Shown here one piece after another: positions 16,943-26,637 of a stretch of 64,000 nucleotides of DNA. The DNA is from JABDQZ01 sp963801985 (lineage in GTDB: Bacteria; Pseudomonadota; Gammaproteobacteria; Chromatiales; Chromatiaceae): positions 86,330 through 150,329 of the forward strand of contig CAWDGV010000013.1 in the NCBI GenBank assembly GCA_963801985.1. The letters are read 5' to 3'. The notes under the pieces are model-generated. The model saw only the letters and a list, made by a program, of their open reading frames with translations. It did no database searches and was not told the DNA's origin. A program made the translations under genes and the position numbers. The first letter of the stretch is position 1. Each line of letters opens with the position of its first letter.

Positions 16943-18178
16943 TTATTCAATTTCCTTTATTTTTTGGATTTGCACAATTTTTTGGCTAATGCCATACATT
17001 CGTCGCTGATGGAGCTCGTCTCCGAATGCTTCTCCTTTTAAGCCGGTTTTGGCAATTTCCTCGGTTGATATAGCCGCCGCTTCGTCAAAGATAGCTTTTA
17101 CATATTCAGCTTGAGGGTACGGGCTATCGTCTAAACCTTTTCTGCCCTGTGCGTCAGCCTGGCACACCAACAGGAATTGATCTAAATCGCCTGGTCGTTT
17201 AAAAGCACCGATGTTGGTAAACATTTTGACAAATGTCTTTGGCGTCAACTCAAATGCACGATGGACATGCAAGTGGTATTCAGCGCAAATCTTGCCGAAC
17301 TGTTGGTAGCGGTTTGGCGCCCGTAGACGATTGCACAGCTGCTCTACCAGGCGGACACCCTTTTTTTCATGGCCGATGTGTCGGGGTAACATGGAAGCTT
17401 TGGTTATACCCTTGCCAAGATCGTGGACCAGAGCCCCAAAACGAACGACTGGATCGGGCGATAGCGCTACGGCTTTTTTCAGCGTCATGAGCATATGAAC
17501 ACCGGTGTCGATCTCTGGATGATACTTTTCGGTTTGTGGCACGCCAAACAATCGATCGATCTCTGGGAATATCTTTGCCAGCACACCCATTTCTCGCAGT
17601 TTAGTGATGAAGATATCGGGATGCGCTTCTTCTAATGTTTTCTGTAATTCTGACCAGATGCGTTCTGGTACCAATTCATCCAGATCATCTTCTTCTAGCA
17701 TGGTTTGGATGAGTGAATGTGTTTCATCTGCTATGAAAAACCCATAACGGGCGGCAAGCCTGGCAGTTCTAAGGACTCTGACAGGGTCCTCCCTAAAACT
17801 TGGACTGACATGACGTAAAACTTTGGCTTTCAGATCTCTCGCCCCATTGAACGGATCTATCAATTCACCGTTTTTAGTCATGGCCATGGCATTGATGGTG
17901 AGATCTCGTTTTTCAAGATCGTCTTCAAGACTGACATTCGGATCAGCGAAGATTCGCCTGTCTTTGATTTGTTGTGATGTAGTACGTTCGGTCCTGGCTA
18001 AGGCATAGATCTCTTTGGTCTTTGGATGCAAAAAAACAGGGAATTCTTTGCCTATCAGTTGATATCCCTGATTAAGCATTTCATCGACAGTAGAGCCCAC
18101 AACAACCCAGTCGCGGTCCTTGGGCTCAAGACCGAGTAACTTGTCACGTACATAACCGCCAACGATATAAGATTTCAT
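16943..18178 (-). CDS. cca: Multifunctional CCA-adding tRNA nucleotidyltransferase
   Basis: This 411-residue enzyme completes and repairs the CCA end of tRNAs. It has the class II nucleotidyltransferase core (VGGYVRDKLLG, then KDRDWVVVG with the catalytic Asp pair), the EDDLEKRDLTINAMA and REDPVRVLR motifs, and a C-terminal HD domain (HDLGKG) giving phosphohydrolase activity, as in E. coli. Length is typical. In the segment after ARTER, the usual Gly/Tyr-rich residues are replaced by TTSQQIKDRRIF at the same length, which is unusual. Confidence 0.95.
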   Translation of the reverse strand: MKSYIVGGYVRDKLLGLEPKDRDWVVVGSTVDEMLNQGYQLIGKEFPVFLHPKTKEIYALARTERTTSQQIKDRRIFADPNVSLEDDLEKRDLTINAMAMTKNGELIDPFNGARDLKAKVLRHVSPSFREDPVRVLRTARLAARYGFFIADETHSLIQTMLEEDDLDELVPERIWSELQKTLEEAHPDIFITKLREMGVLAKIFPEIDRLFGVPQTEKYHPEIDTGVHMLMTLKKAVALSPDPVVRFGALVHDLGKGITKASMLPRHIGHEKKGVRLVEQLCNRLRAPNRYQQFGKICAEYHLHVHRAFELTPKTFVKMFTNIGAFKRPGDLDQFLLVCQADAQGRKGLDDSPYPQAEYVKAIFDEAAAISTEEIAKTGLKGEAFGDELHQRRMYGISQKIVQIQKIKEIE

Positions 18179-18239
18179 TTTTGGGCCTTGATCAGCGGTA
18201 GAACCTATTCACAGGCTTATGACTTTTTTAACGCTATGA

Positions 18240-19250
18240 TCAAGTTTCTTGTTTCTCTTTAATATGATCTTTAATAAACGGTATCAATGTTTTACTGATG
18301 TCCCTGATCTTGATCCTGTTTGTGGGCTCAAAATTTATCGGTCGACATAACGCTGTTGTCTGTATGCCAATCCGGGCGACATAAAGGCCTACACCGATAC
18401 CCTGCCCCAGTCTTGATGAAACAATGCCGGCTGTAGTCATTGATGAAAAATCCGAGATGGCATCGGTCATGATTTCGGTGGCACCCGCCAGGGCCATTGC
18501 CTTGAGCAATTGGCGGGCAAGATTAATACGTCCCGGCAAACTGGGGCGTAAGCCATAGACCTGTCCGATCTCGTCGATCATGTGGCTGATTCGCCATAAA
18601 GACAGCAGTATGTCTGCAATCGCTAACGGGCTTATTGCCACGAGCACGCCCGCTTGCTGGGCATGACGGGAAACAATCGTTATCGCCTTTTTATCAAGTA
18701 CTTCCAGAAAGTGTGCTGAGAGATGGGTCATGACCTCGGCATCGTTGGCATAATCTGGAATGGAAGCCACGGCTCTTGCCAGTAAGTGTTCCTGGGGCTT
18801 TTCCAGGTAAAGTTGTTCCAGCTCCTTAATAAAACGATTGGCGTTGCCCAGGGTTTTTCCATTGATAAAACTTTGAGCCTGGTCTCGAAACCGGCTAACC
18901 GATTGCAGTTCCTGCTGGTTATAGCGGTACGATCTGAGTACCACGAGTAACAAGCCCAACAGGCTGAGCAGTAAAACGGCCGCCAAACCACCCAGACTCC
19001 AATGTATTTGGCTCAAGCTATAAACGAAGGCTATGAACTCCCAGCCAACAAGGCTTAGCAATGTTACACCCAGTATTTTAAAAAAAGGTTTAAGCCAGCG
19101 AATGCGAAGCGGTTCCAGGTGATAGGGGTTCGGGTTTTCAGTCGTTGCTGTCTCTACTTCGTCAACAAGGCTTACCGGCAAAGGCAATGACTCTTCATCG
19201 GCTACCGGGATGAAATACTGATCTTCAAATGTTGTATTGTTATCGGCCAC
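18240..19250 (-). CDS. ycjF: YcjF family inner-membrane protein (DUF697/TIGR01620)
   Basis: This 336-residue protein has a short acidic N-terminus, two membrane helices (about residues 53-105), then a helical DUF697 domain. It starts with GTG, overlapping the ycjX stop codon, so the two genes are translationally coupled. YcjF and YcjX are a conserved stress-induced pair in proteobacteria, thought to act together at the inner membrane. The molecular role is unknown. Confidence 0.9.
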   Translation of the reverse strand: MADNNTTFEDQYFIPVADEESLPLPVSLVDEVETATTENPNPYHLEPLRIRWLKPFFKILGVTLLSLVGWEFIAFVYSLSQIHWSLGGLAAVLLLSLLGLLLVVLRSYRYNQQELQSVSRFRDQAQSFINGKTLGNANRFIKELEQLYLEKPQEHLLARAVASIPDYANDAEVMTHLSAHFLEVLDKKAITIVSRHAQQAGVLVAISPLAIADILLSLWRISHMIDEIGQVYGLRPSLPGRINLARQLLKAMALAGATEIMTDAISDFSSMTTAGIVSSRLGQGIGVGLYVARIGIQTTALCRPINFEPTNRIKIRDISKTLIPFIKDHIKEKQET

Positions 19251-20671
19251 TAGAACTTGTCTCCTAACAATTCGCGAATGACAGTATCCATACGCACATG
19301 CGGTAAGGCATCACCCTGGCCTAACCCTGGGTTGAGCGGGGGACGTAACCTTCTTAGCTTCCAATCATTAAATGAATTCCACTGTTCATCGCTGGGCAAG
19401 GCAGCGGGGATCTCGGGATGACGCATGAGACCGGCTTTACCGTCATCAAGCACACCGATCAGGTAGTCTGTTTGCTCCCGCTGTACCGGTTCTGTACAGC
19501 GAACCGAGGCCAGTGCCTCGGTAAAAACATCCACCTGCTCGTAACTGGTTTTCCGATAAATTTCACGCACGATGGCAGCCGTTAAGGCACGTACGTTCTC
19601 ATGCTGTGCCGGTAACACCTGGTCGATCTTTGAGGCTGCGATGACAACACGGTCTATCTTGGGTGAAAACAAGCGCTGGATGATATTGTTTTGACCATAC
19701 TCAAAAATACCGAGTAAACGCGACATGGTCACCATCAGGTCTTCCATACTGGCTTTGCCGGCATTAAGTGTTTTTAACACGTCAATCAATATGATCTGGC
19801 GATCAATATCACTGAAAAAATGCTGGTGAAAGGGCTTGACCTGTTTTTCCACATAATCCTCGTAGGCCTTTTTCATGACCGCGTACCAGGAACCGGGCTT
19901 AGCCTTGTTGAGCGTTTTTTCATCGTAGTTCATGGCCATGATTACGGGAAAAAACGGCTCGATAATTTCGCCTTCACTGGGCAACAGGAAACGTCCCGGC
20001 TGTAACAGGCTGAGTCCCTGTTGCTTACAAAGCTTGAGAAACTTAACGTACTCGGCATGTACCCTGAGAAGTTTATCCGGTTCCAGCGTGGACACGGGGT
20101 TGATCGATTCAATCAGGGGCAACAGGTTACCCAGCAAGTCTTTACGGGGCTGTTGGTTAAACAGCTGGTGACATTCTCTTGACCAGTTATAAAAACTCTG
20201 TGTCACCAGGGGCAGATCAACCAGCCATTCGCCAGGATAATCCCGGATCTCGAGGTACAAGGTCCGGTATTGTTTTCCAGGCCGTGTAAACAGCGTGGAT
20301 CGAGGCCGATAACGAATCTCCAGCAACAGATGGCTGTAATCCACGGTTGAAACCGGCCACCTGGGCTCTGCCGAGGCGAGCGCATCGATGGCTGAATCGT
20401 AATCAAACAGCGCCTCACCTGTTGTTATGTTTTTCAGCGAACACCCCATGAAGCGACCCTGGGTTATCGGTGAAAAAGAAGGTAACGTGGCATGCTGAAA
20501 GTTGATCAACTGGTAGACCAGACTGGTGATGAAACTGGATTTGCCACTACCACTGAGACCGGTCACACCGAGTACAACACGCTTATCGAGTAGTCGATCG
20601 TAGGCTTTACCGCCTTCGTAGGCCGCCTTGTTTAAGAGGCTGGATACCTGGTTTAACGTGATGCTTTTCAA
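19250..20671 (-). CDS. ycjX: YcjX family P-loop ATPase/GTPase
   Basis: This 473-residue protein carries a Walker A motif GLSGSGKS (residues 38-45), the YLEIRDYPGEW segment typical of YcjX, and AASKIDQVLP as a base-recognition-like motif. Length is normal. It is the first gene of a two-gene operon with ycjF. The family is induced by heat and envelope stress in relatives. The exact substrate is not known. Confidence 0.92.
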   Translation of the reverse strand: MKSITLNQVSSLLNKAAYEGGKAYDRLLDKRVVLGVTGLSGSGKSSFITSLVYQLINFQHATLPSFSPITQGRFMGCSLKNITTGEALFDYDSAIDALASAEPRWPVSTVDYSHLLLEIRYRPRSTLFTRPGKQYRTLYLEIRDYPGEWLVDLPLVTQSFYNWSRECHQLFNQQPRKDLLGNLLPLIESINPVSTLEPDKLLRVHAEYVKFLKLCKQQGLSLLQPGRFLLPSEGEIIEPFFPVIMAMNYDEKTLNKAKPGSWYAVMKKAYEDYVEKQVKPFHQHFFSDIDRQIILIDVLKTLNAGKASMEDLMVTMSRLLGIFEYGQNNIIQRLFSPKIDRVVIAASKIDQVLPAQHENVRALTAAIVREIYRKTSYEQVDVFTEALASVRCTEPVQREQTDYLIGVLDDGKAGLMRHPEIPAALPSDEQWNSFNDWKLRRLRPPLNPGLGQGDALPHVRMDTVIRELLGDKF

Positions 20672-20868
20672 AATAGGGATAAAAGGCTTACCTGGCTGCC
20701 AGTGGAGTTTGATTGCTTAAGTTTAAAAAAATGTCGAGACATTATCGAGCAATAGTATCAGAAATATTTTTTAGCCTCTTTTCTAATCAGAAAAGGTCAT
20801 CAGTCCAAATTCATGCCCGGCGCAGACGTTGTGCTTCCTCAAAAGCTAACAACTCTGCAAATCGACAG

Positions 20869-21840
20869 TCATACTGTATCGTCTCGTGTGGTATTAACGG
20901 GAATGGGTTTCATTGCACGAATATAAAAACGGTGACCTTCATATTCAATTTCTCTGAGCAGACCGGCATTTATGAGCGAAGTAACAGCTTGCCAGGATTT
21001 ACCTGATTTTTTCAAAAGGATTTTTACTGCCTCTTCCCGCATGGGGTGCACCGAAGTAATAGCAAGCAAATCTGATGCAAAATCACCGGTACTCGCAAAA
21101 GCATTACCTTCGTAACCGATTAAATACTCGAGCCTGGGAAAATTCTGCAAAATGATTTGAAACGCCTGGTTTATCTGTTCCTCTGAAGGAGAATGAACCC
21201 CAGCCTCAGCTGCGGGCCGTATCGGTGCTGCTAGATATGCCTTGGCAGGATTCAATTGAGCAAGGAAATTACCAATTTCAGACAAAGATTTATCATTATT
21301 ATTAATTCCATCGACCAACATGGTTTCGGTGGTTAATTCACCCCGAAAGCTATTGGCCATTAATTGGATGCCTTCCAGAATCCTGTCTAACTGCAAATCC
21401 GGATGTGGCTGATTAATTTTTTCCCAGAGTGTTTCATCAATTGAATCTATTTTCAGGGACAACCAATCTACCATCCCAAGTCTTTCACGGACATCCTCTC
21501 GCCAGATCAGCGAAGCATTCGAGATTACTGCGATCTTCACCCCGAAAGGACGTAACAATGCTATTGTTGTTGCGAGATTTTCATCCAGTGTTGGTTCGCC
21601 ATCTGGCACAAAGGTCAGATAATCAATCATCTCACCAGCTCGATCAGCAGCTTCAAGACTGGATTCCACCGCAGTTAAAATTTCCTCAGGGGAATAAAAT
21701 GCACGTGGAGTGATTTCTTGATGATGTGTAGGACCTACCTGGCAATATACGCATGAATATGTGCACGATTTTGGGGGAATATTATTGATTCCCAGGCTTC
21801 TTCCGAGGCGACGTGATGGTACAGGCCCAAAAGTAATCAC
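20869..21840 (-). CDS. Radical SAM protein
   Basis: This is a 323-residue protein with the CX3CX2C iron-sulfur motif CTYSCVYC (Cys 26, 30, 33), preceded by GPVPSRRLGRSLG, a signature of a widespread stand-alone radical SAM family. A small winged-helix-like C-terminal part follows (about residues 230-310). The GTG start at 21840 has a GGAG site ahead of it. Substrate unknown. The small zinc-ribbon gene just upstream points the same way. Confidence 0.88.
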   Translation of the reverse strand: MITFGPVPSRRLGRSLGINNIPPKSCTYSCVYCQVGPTHHQEITPRAFYSPEEILTAVESSLEAADRAGEMIDYLTFVPDGEPTLDENLATTIALLRPFGVKIAVISNASLIWREDVRERLGMVDWLSLKIDSIDETLWEKINQPHPDLQLDRILEGIQLMANSFRGELTTETMLVDGINNNDKSLSEIGNFLAQLNPAKAYLAAPIRPAAEAGVHSPSEEQINQAFQIILQNFPRLEYLIGYEGNAFASTGDFASDLLAITSVHPMREEAVKILLKKSGKSWQAVTSLINAGLLREIEYEGHRFYIRAMKPIPVNTTRDDTV

Positions 21841-21882
21841 TGCTTCTCCAAATTTCCACTGAATGAATATCCTACCGCTGCG

Positions 21883-22077
21883 TTAATTGCTACGTTTTGC
21901 TCTTTTCTTTTCAAAAAGCTCATGATGATAAGAGCCTACTCGAAGCATTTTTGCTCCGCACCTTGGACACCGCTCTTCCTGACAGGGAATACCGTCGCTA
22001 TGAGGAATCCTGGTATCACATTTGGGACAAACACACTCCCCCCCGGAACCCATATCATGCCTACGCTCAACACTCAT
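21883..22077 (-). CDS. Small zinc-ribbon protein next to the radical SAM gene
   Basis: This is a protein of about 64 residues with two Cys pairs (CPKC and CPRCG) and an extra CQEERC, in the order of a double zinc ribbon (CPKCDTRIPHSDGIPCQEE). The ATG at 22077 is chosen because AAGAAGG precedes it. It is 43 bases upstream of the radical SAM gene and probably shares its transcript. Function unknown. Confidence 0.7.
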   Translation of the reverse strand: MSVERRHDMGSGGECVCPKCDTRIPHSDGIPCQEERCPRCGAKMLRVGSYHHELFEKKRAKRSN

Positions 22078-22141
22078 GACCACACCTTCTTTGCACGGTT
22101 GCTAATAAATAACATTACACCATTGAGACAACGTTCAACAT

Positions 22142-22336
22142 CTATTTTGACAGTACAATTACTACAGCACCAAGTAAACCACCAGCCAGTGCAACAAAAC
22201 TGTATTTTTTATGCTCCTGCCGGGCCTTTGGTAAAAGATGTGTTGCTCCAACGTAAACCAAAGCCTTCGCTGAAAGTGACAATAAAGCTCCCAGAAGTGA
22301 TTGATCAATCTCACTGACGGGTTTTATTAAAAGCTT
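22142..22336 (-). pseudogene. Relic of a ZIP-type metal transporter (C-terminal helices)
   Basis: The frame reads LLIKPVSEIDQSLLG, then ALVYVGATHLLPKA and YSFVALAGGLLGAVVI, ending in TAG. The HLLPxA helix followed by a glycine-rich last helix is typical of ZIP zinc/iron transporters. There is no start codon, and the N-terminal six helices are gone. It abuts a second relic on its upstream side. Confidence 0.7.
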
Positions 22337-22574
22337 AGAAGGATGGAAAAACCGGAACAGAGCAGATTACGATAAAGTGCAATTCGCCGGCCAAGCATGA
22401 GCGCCTCAGCAGGAAACTGGTGAGGGGGTTTCCGGCCGAGATACTTCCAAAAGTTGCCCCTATTAAGGCATCTAAACCAGCATTTCTGCCAAACCACCCT
22501 GCTACCTTTTCAGCAGGAAGAATTTCGAGTATCAACCCAGTAAGGAGAATTACTCCCACAAGAATATGCAGCAT
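22327..22574 (-). pseudogene. Relic of a DUF318-like permease with internal deletion
   Basis: The first half reads LEILPAEKVAGWFGRNAGLDALIGA then SISAGNPLTSF. After a frame change it reads FPAEALMLGRRIALYRNLL. These two motifs belong to one permease family, where about 50 residues normally separate them. So an internal deletion plus frameshift has left both ends. A 79-residue peptide could still be read from 22574, but it is not a working transporter. Confidence 0.65.
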
Positions 22575-22657
22575 CTTAGTGCTAGAAAAGTACGATCCTG
22601 GTTATTTCGTTTATCATTATAGATAGAGATCGATATTTTTAAGCACTTGGCTATTCA

Positions 22658-24592
22658 ATGGAAAGATCGAATATAAATTGGCGTATTGGTGGACCGCAGG
22701 GAAGCGGTATCGATCGTATTGTTCTACTGTTTTCCCGCGCATGTGTACTGAGCGGGTGGGAAATCTTTGCCCGCCGTGAATACCATTCCAACATCATGGG
22801 ACGCCATAGCTATGTTGACCTGCGGTTCAGTTCGGACCCAGTTACATCTCATGCAGAGACAATCGACTTTCTTGCCTCATTTGACGCGGAAACCCTGTGC
22901 CGCCATGCCTGGTCTCTATCATCAAGTGGCTGCCTGATTTATGCACTGGAGGATTCTGATATACCTCTCGATCGAATTTCCTTTTTAGACGAGCGTATAA
23001 AGGAATATTTACAAAGTAGATTACAGGATCTCGGACTTGCGAGCAGTACAAAAGGAATATTGGAACATTTAGGTAAACTCGGCATTCAAACCTTTGCCGT
23101 TCCTTACAAAGCGCTTGTAAACACACTGACTCAACAACTTGAAATCTCGCGAAGAGAAGCAGGATTGACACGTAATACAATGGCGGTAGGAGCTAGTTGC
23201 ACACTGCTAGGTTTTTCTCAAATCGATCTAGATCGAGCCCTTGAGCAGACATTTGCTAACCAACCCCGAATATTGGAGATGAATCAAAAAGCTTTAGCCC
23301 TTACCACTGAATTTGTCGAAAGTGAGTTTGGATTCAATGCCTGCAAGATGACTCTTCCACCAAAAAAGGCCATGGAACCAAGGCTTTTGCTTAATGGCAC
23401 GCAAAGCATTGCTCTGGGAAAGCTGGCAGCAGGGCTGGGATTTCAGAGTTACTACCCTATCAGTCCTGCAAGTGATGAAAGCAGTTTCCTGGAAGAGCAT
23501 GGCCAGATTCCTCAAAAGAATGGCAATGTGCCCGGACCACTTTTGATACAGACTGAAGATGAATTGGCGGCGATTGCAATGGCCTGTGGTGCTTCTCTAA
23601 CAGGAGCCCGGAGCTCCACTGCAACGTCCGGCCCCGGTTTTTCCTTGATGGCAGAGGGGCTTGGATGGGCCGGCATGAGTGAGGTCCCTGTGGTAGTGAC
23701 GCTCTATCAACGCGGAGGACCCTCAACCGGCATGCCTACTCGCACCGAACAGGGTGATTTACAATTTGCCATTCATGCGGGGCACGGTGAATTTCCACGT
23801 ATGGTTTTGGCATCTGGTGATCTAGAAGAATCCTTCTATGATGCAGCCCAGGCATTCAACTATGCTGAGCGATATCAAATGCCTGTTATTCACTTACTCG
23901 ACAAAACTCTTACCAGCACTATTCAATCCGTACCGCCTTTTGATCTTAATCACGTGAGTGTTGAACGTGGTGAGGCCACCCAACCTGCCCAGCAAGTACC
24001 GAAAGAACCCTACTCGCGTTTTCTTATTAACGAGACAGGGATCTCTCCCCGCGCACTGTTAGGACAGTTGGGTGGAGAACATTGGCTTACCGGTGTTGAG
24101 CATTCAGTTGATGGACGTGTAAGTGAAGACCCGGTAGTCCGGGAGCAAATGATGGAAAAACGGGCTCAAAAACTGAAGCAGGCCAGTAAAGAAATTCCTC
24201 CCGATGAAAAGTTTCGAATATATGGTGACGCAGAGGCAGCGCTAACTGTAATTTCCTGGGGTTCAAACAAAGGGGCGATTCTGGATGCTATGAAACGCCT
24301 GGAAGCTGAAGGCATTAATGCTCGCCACGTGCAAATAAGGATTTTATGGCCCTTTCCCACTAGGGATTTATCTGAGCTTCTTGCAAATGCTGATCCTATA
24401 GTAGTGGTTGAATCAAACTACTCTGGACAGTTAGCAGCACTCATTCGGGAGCAAACCGGACATCAATGTAATCATTTAATCGTCAAGTATAGTGGTCGGC
24501 CATTTAGTGGTGAATCTCTGCAAAAAGTATTGAGGACGGTGTATGAAGGTACTGCGCAAAAACGCATGGTCGTAAGCAACCCTTACGAATGA
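22658..24592 (+). CDS. korA: 2-oxoacid:acceptor oxidoreductase, fused gamma-alpha subunit
   Basis: This 644-residue protein has an N-terminal gamma domain (GGPQGSGIDR, residues 11-20) fused to the alpha pyrimidine-binding domain (GASLTGARSSTATSGPG) and a C-terminal Rossmann-like domain. This is the two-subunit KorAB layout: oxidative decarboxylation of 2-oxoglutarate (or a related 2-oxoacid) to acyl-CoA, reducing ferredoxin. The beta subunit follows 14 bases downstream. No ferredoxin or E3-like gene is adjacent. Substrate choice between 2-oxoglutarate and pyruvate is inferred from layout only. Confidence 0.9.
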   Translation: MERSNINWRIGGPQGSGIDRIVLLFSRACVLSGWEIFARREYHSNIMGRHSYVDLRFSSDPVTSHAETIDFLASFDAETLCRHAWSLSSSGCLIYALEDSDIPLDRISFLDERIKEYLQSRLQDLGLASSTKGILEHLGKLGIQTFAVPYKALVNTLTQQLEISRREAGLTRNTMAVGASCTLLGFSQIDLDRALEQTFANQPRILEMNQKALALTTEFVESEFGFNACKMTLPPKKAMEPRLLLNGTQSIALGKLAAGLGFQSYYPISPASDESSFLEEHGQIPQKNGNVPGPLLIQTEDELAAIAMACGASLTGARSSTATSGPGFSLMAEGLGWAGMSEVPVVVTLYQRGGPSTGMPTRTEQGDLQFAIHAGHGEFPRMVLASGDLEESFYDAAQAFNYAERYQMPVIHLLDKTLTSTIQSVPPFDLNHVSVERGEATQPAQQVPKEPYSRFLINETGISPRALLGQLGGEHWLTGVEHSVDGRVSEDPVVREQMMEKRAQKLKQASKEIPPDEKFRIYGDAEAALTVISWGSNKGAILDAMKRLEAEGINARHVQIRILWPFPTRDLSELLANADPIVVVESNYSGQLAALIREQTGHQCNHLIVKYSGRPFSGESLQKVLRTVYEGTAQKRMVVSNPYE

Positions 24593-24606
24593 TGGAGTAA
24601 GTGTAA

Positions 24607-25578
24607 ATGACAGAAATAAATTTATTTACCGCAAAGGATTATGATGCAGGTTATGCTGCCGACTGGTGCCCCGGCTGCGGAGATTTTGGTATCCAGAGAG
24701 CCTTGGAAAATGCATTGGCAAGCCTGGAATTACCTCCCCACCGTGTAGCAGTCTTCGGCGGTATCGGCTGTTCTGGAAAGACACCTTATACACTTGGCGT
24801 GTATGGAATACACACACTACATGGTCGATTACTGCCTTTTGCCAGTGGTGCAAAGCTTGCCAACCCCGAACTGACTGTTATTGCTACTGGCGGCGACGGA
24901 GATGGACTGGGCATTGGCGCCGGACATTTTGTCAACAGCGGACGGCGCAACCTCGATCTTACCTATATCCTTTTTAATAATGGCGTCTATGGCCTTACCA
25001 AAGGACAGCCATCGCCAACATTAAGATCAGGTGAGCAGACTAAAACCATGTTTCAGAAAAACATGCTTCAGTCTCTAAACCCTCTGACGCTGGCAGCCGC
25101 CTCTGGCTATACCTGGATTGGGCGTGGTTACGCTTATGATAAACATCAACTGGAAACGCTGATTACAGGGGCCATTGAACACCCTGGGCTTTCTTTCCTG
25201 GATGTTTTGCAACCCTGTCCTAAATACAACAATCTTCAGACCAAAGACTGGTATGCGGGCAAAGATATGGAAAATCCGCGTAATCGTCTCTATTCGTTAC
25301 AGGAGTCTGGCTACGACCCACTTATTCCCAAACATGCAAGCCAAGACCAGATCGAAGAAAGGCTGATACGGTGTATAGAAAAAACTCACGAGTGGGGGGA
25401 TAAAATTCCTACTGGAGTTTTCCTACGAAATCTAGCTGAACCGTTATTCCTGGATCAGATTGCAGAACAAAATCCTGCCTATCAATCGACTCCTCCAGCG
25501 CACTTACCAATAGTCGACAATAAAGGGCATTCACTCGCAGACCTGGGAAAAATTTTTTCCAAAATAACAATAAGTTAA
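24607..25578 (+). CDS. korB: 2-oxoacid:acceptor oxidoreductase, beta (TPP-binding) subunit
   Basis: This 323-residue protein has the DWCPGCGDFGIQ motif with iron-sulfur/TPP-linked Cys, GGIGCSGK, and the Mg-TPP signature GGDGDGLGIGAGHF ending in YILFNNGVYGLTKGQ. It pairs with the korA product to make the TPP enzyme that binds one 4Fe-4S cluster. Length is normal. It is the second gene of the operon and converges on the phosphoribosyltransferase gene. Confidence 0.93.
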   Translation: MTEINLFTAKDYDAGYAADWCPGCGDFGIQRALENALASLELPPHRVAVFGGIGCSGKTPYTLGVYGIHTLHGRLLPFASGAKLANPELTVIATGGDGDGLGIGAGHFVNSGRRNLDLTYILFNNGVYGLTKGQPSPTLRSGEQTKTMFQKNMLQSLNPLTLAAASGYTWIGRGYAYDKHQLETLITGAIEHPGLSFLDVLQPCPKYNNLQTKDWYAGKDMENPRNRLYSLQESGYDPLIPKHASQDQIEERLIRCIEKTHEWGDKIPTGVFLRNLAEPLFLDQIAEQNPAYQSTPPAHLPIVDNKGHSLADLGKIFSKITIS

Positions 25579-25596
25579 AAGCTTTCAAATGTAGTC

Positions 25597-26220
25597 TTAA
25601 GCAGACTTTAGATTATCCTGTCCCATCATCTCTACAATGTCGAACAACAAGCTTTCTGGCAATTGGATACCATGGTCATTCTGAAGTCTTTGTTGAATGT
25701 CAGTGAGACTTTCTGGCTTTGGCTGCATATTGTTTACAAACACAGAAATATCCTCGTAAACAGCCCAGGGATAAATAATCCAGTGCCACTTGGTTACTTT
25801 TTTTGCATAATAATCTGGTTGATAGCTCGCCGTCGTTTTGTGGTGAATTACTGCGGTTTTTACATCCAGCGGCTTTCCCAGTGACTGAAGATGATCTAAA
25901 GCGACTTTGAATGTATCACCCGAATCACTGACATCGTCCACCAGGAGAATGTTTTGACCATTCACATTTGCAGTAACTGGATACTTGACGATGGCTAGCT
26001 GATCTTTAATTGCACCATGATAATGCTCGATCTTGAAACTGGTGAGATTAAATACCCCCAGCATGTCAGAAAGGATGCGAGCTGGCATATATCCACCACG
26101 CCCAATTGCAATGATCAGGTCCGGACAGTAACCTGAATCATGGATAGATATCGCAAGCTTTCGGCAAAAACGATTACATTCATTCCAGCTAACAAGCTGA
26201 CATTGCGTATTGCTTACCAT
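25597..26220 (-). CDS. Phosphoribosyltransferase
   Basis: This is a protein of about 207 residues with the 13-residue PRPP-binding loop ILLVDDVSDSGDT and an upstream IAIGRGGYMPARILSDMLG. That pattern is typical of xanthine/hypoxanthine-type or PF00156 stand-alone phosphoribosyltransferases. The ATG at 26220 is preferred to an upstream TTG at 26271. The C-terminal 60 residues are family-specific. The base or nucleoside substrate is unknown. It ends 18 bases from the korB stop. Confidence 0.85.
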   Translation of the reverse strand: MVSNTQCQLVSWNECNRFCRKLAISIHDSGYCPDLIIAIGRGGYMPARILSDMLGVFNLTSFKIEHYHGAIKDQLAIVKYPVTANVNGQNILLVDDVSDSGDTFKVALDHLQSLGKPLDVKTAVIHHKTTASYQPDYYAKKVTKWHWIIYPWAVYEDISVFVNNMQPKPESLTDIQQRLQNDHGIQLPESLLFDIVEMMGQDNLKSA

Positions 26221-26284
26221 GGCTTTGTCGGTTTCACTTATCGTCTTCTTCTGGCGCTTTTTGTTACACAAAAATTAGATAGAC

Positions 26285-26488
26285 TTACATATTCAGGTCC
26301 TTGGCACCGAGTTCTTTTTCAGCCTCGAGCCAGTCATCTAACTCATGTCCTGGTTCAAAATTGCGACGCTGCGCTTTAAAGTAGGCAAGTTTCTGAATTT
26401 CAGCGAAATTGTCGGGTACATCTGAGGCAGATTTTTGTACCAGATGTTCGAATGCTTCACTTTTAATCTGACCTTTGGATTTAGGCAT
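26285..26488 (-). CDS. DUF2934-like small protein
   Basis: This is a 67-residue soluble protein with the AYFKAQRR...GHELDDWLEAEKEL pattern of DUF2934 (A-Y-R-G-DW-AE). AAAGGAG precedes the ATG. The family often neighbours small heat shock protein genes, as here (hsp20 is 149 bases upstream). Function unknown. Confidence 0.75.
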   Translation of the reverse strand: MPKSKGQIKSEAFEHLVQKSASDVPDNFAEIQKLAYFKAQRRNFEPGHELDDWLEAEKELGAKDLNM

Positions 26489-26637
26489 TGATAATGTCTC
26501 CTTTGAGAAACATTGGCTTTATTTTCTTGACTGATGCGCTATTCAAATAGAGTTTTAAAGCCAATCGGGTACTTTTTATCTATTTGCTTCACATGTCATC
26601 AGTCAAGCTAAAGTAAGCTCCTGCTTCAGTGCAACCC

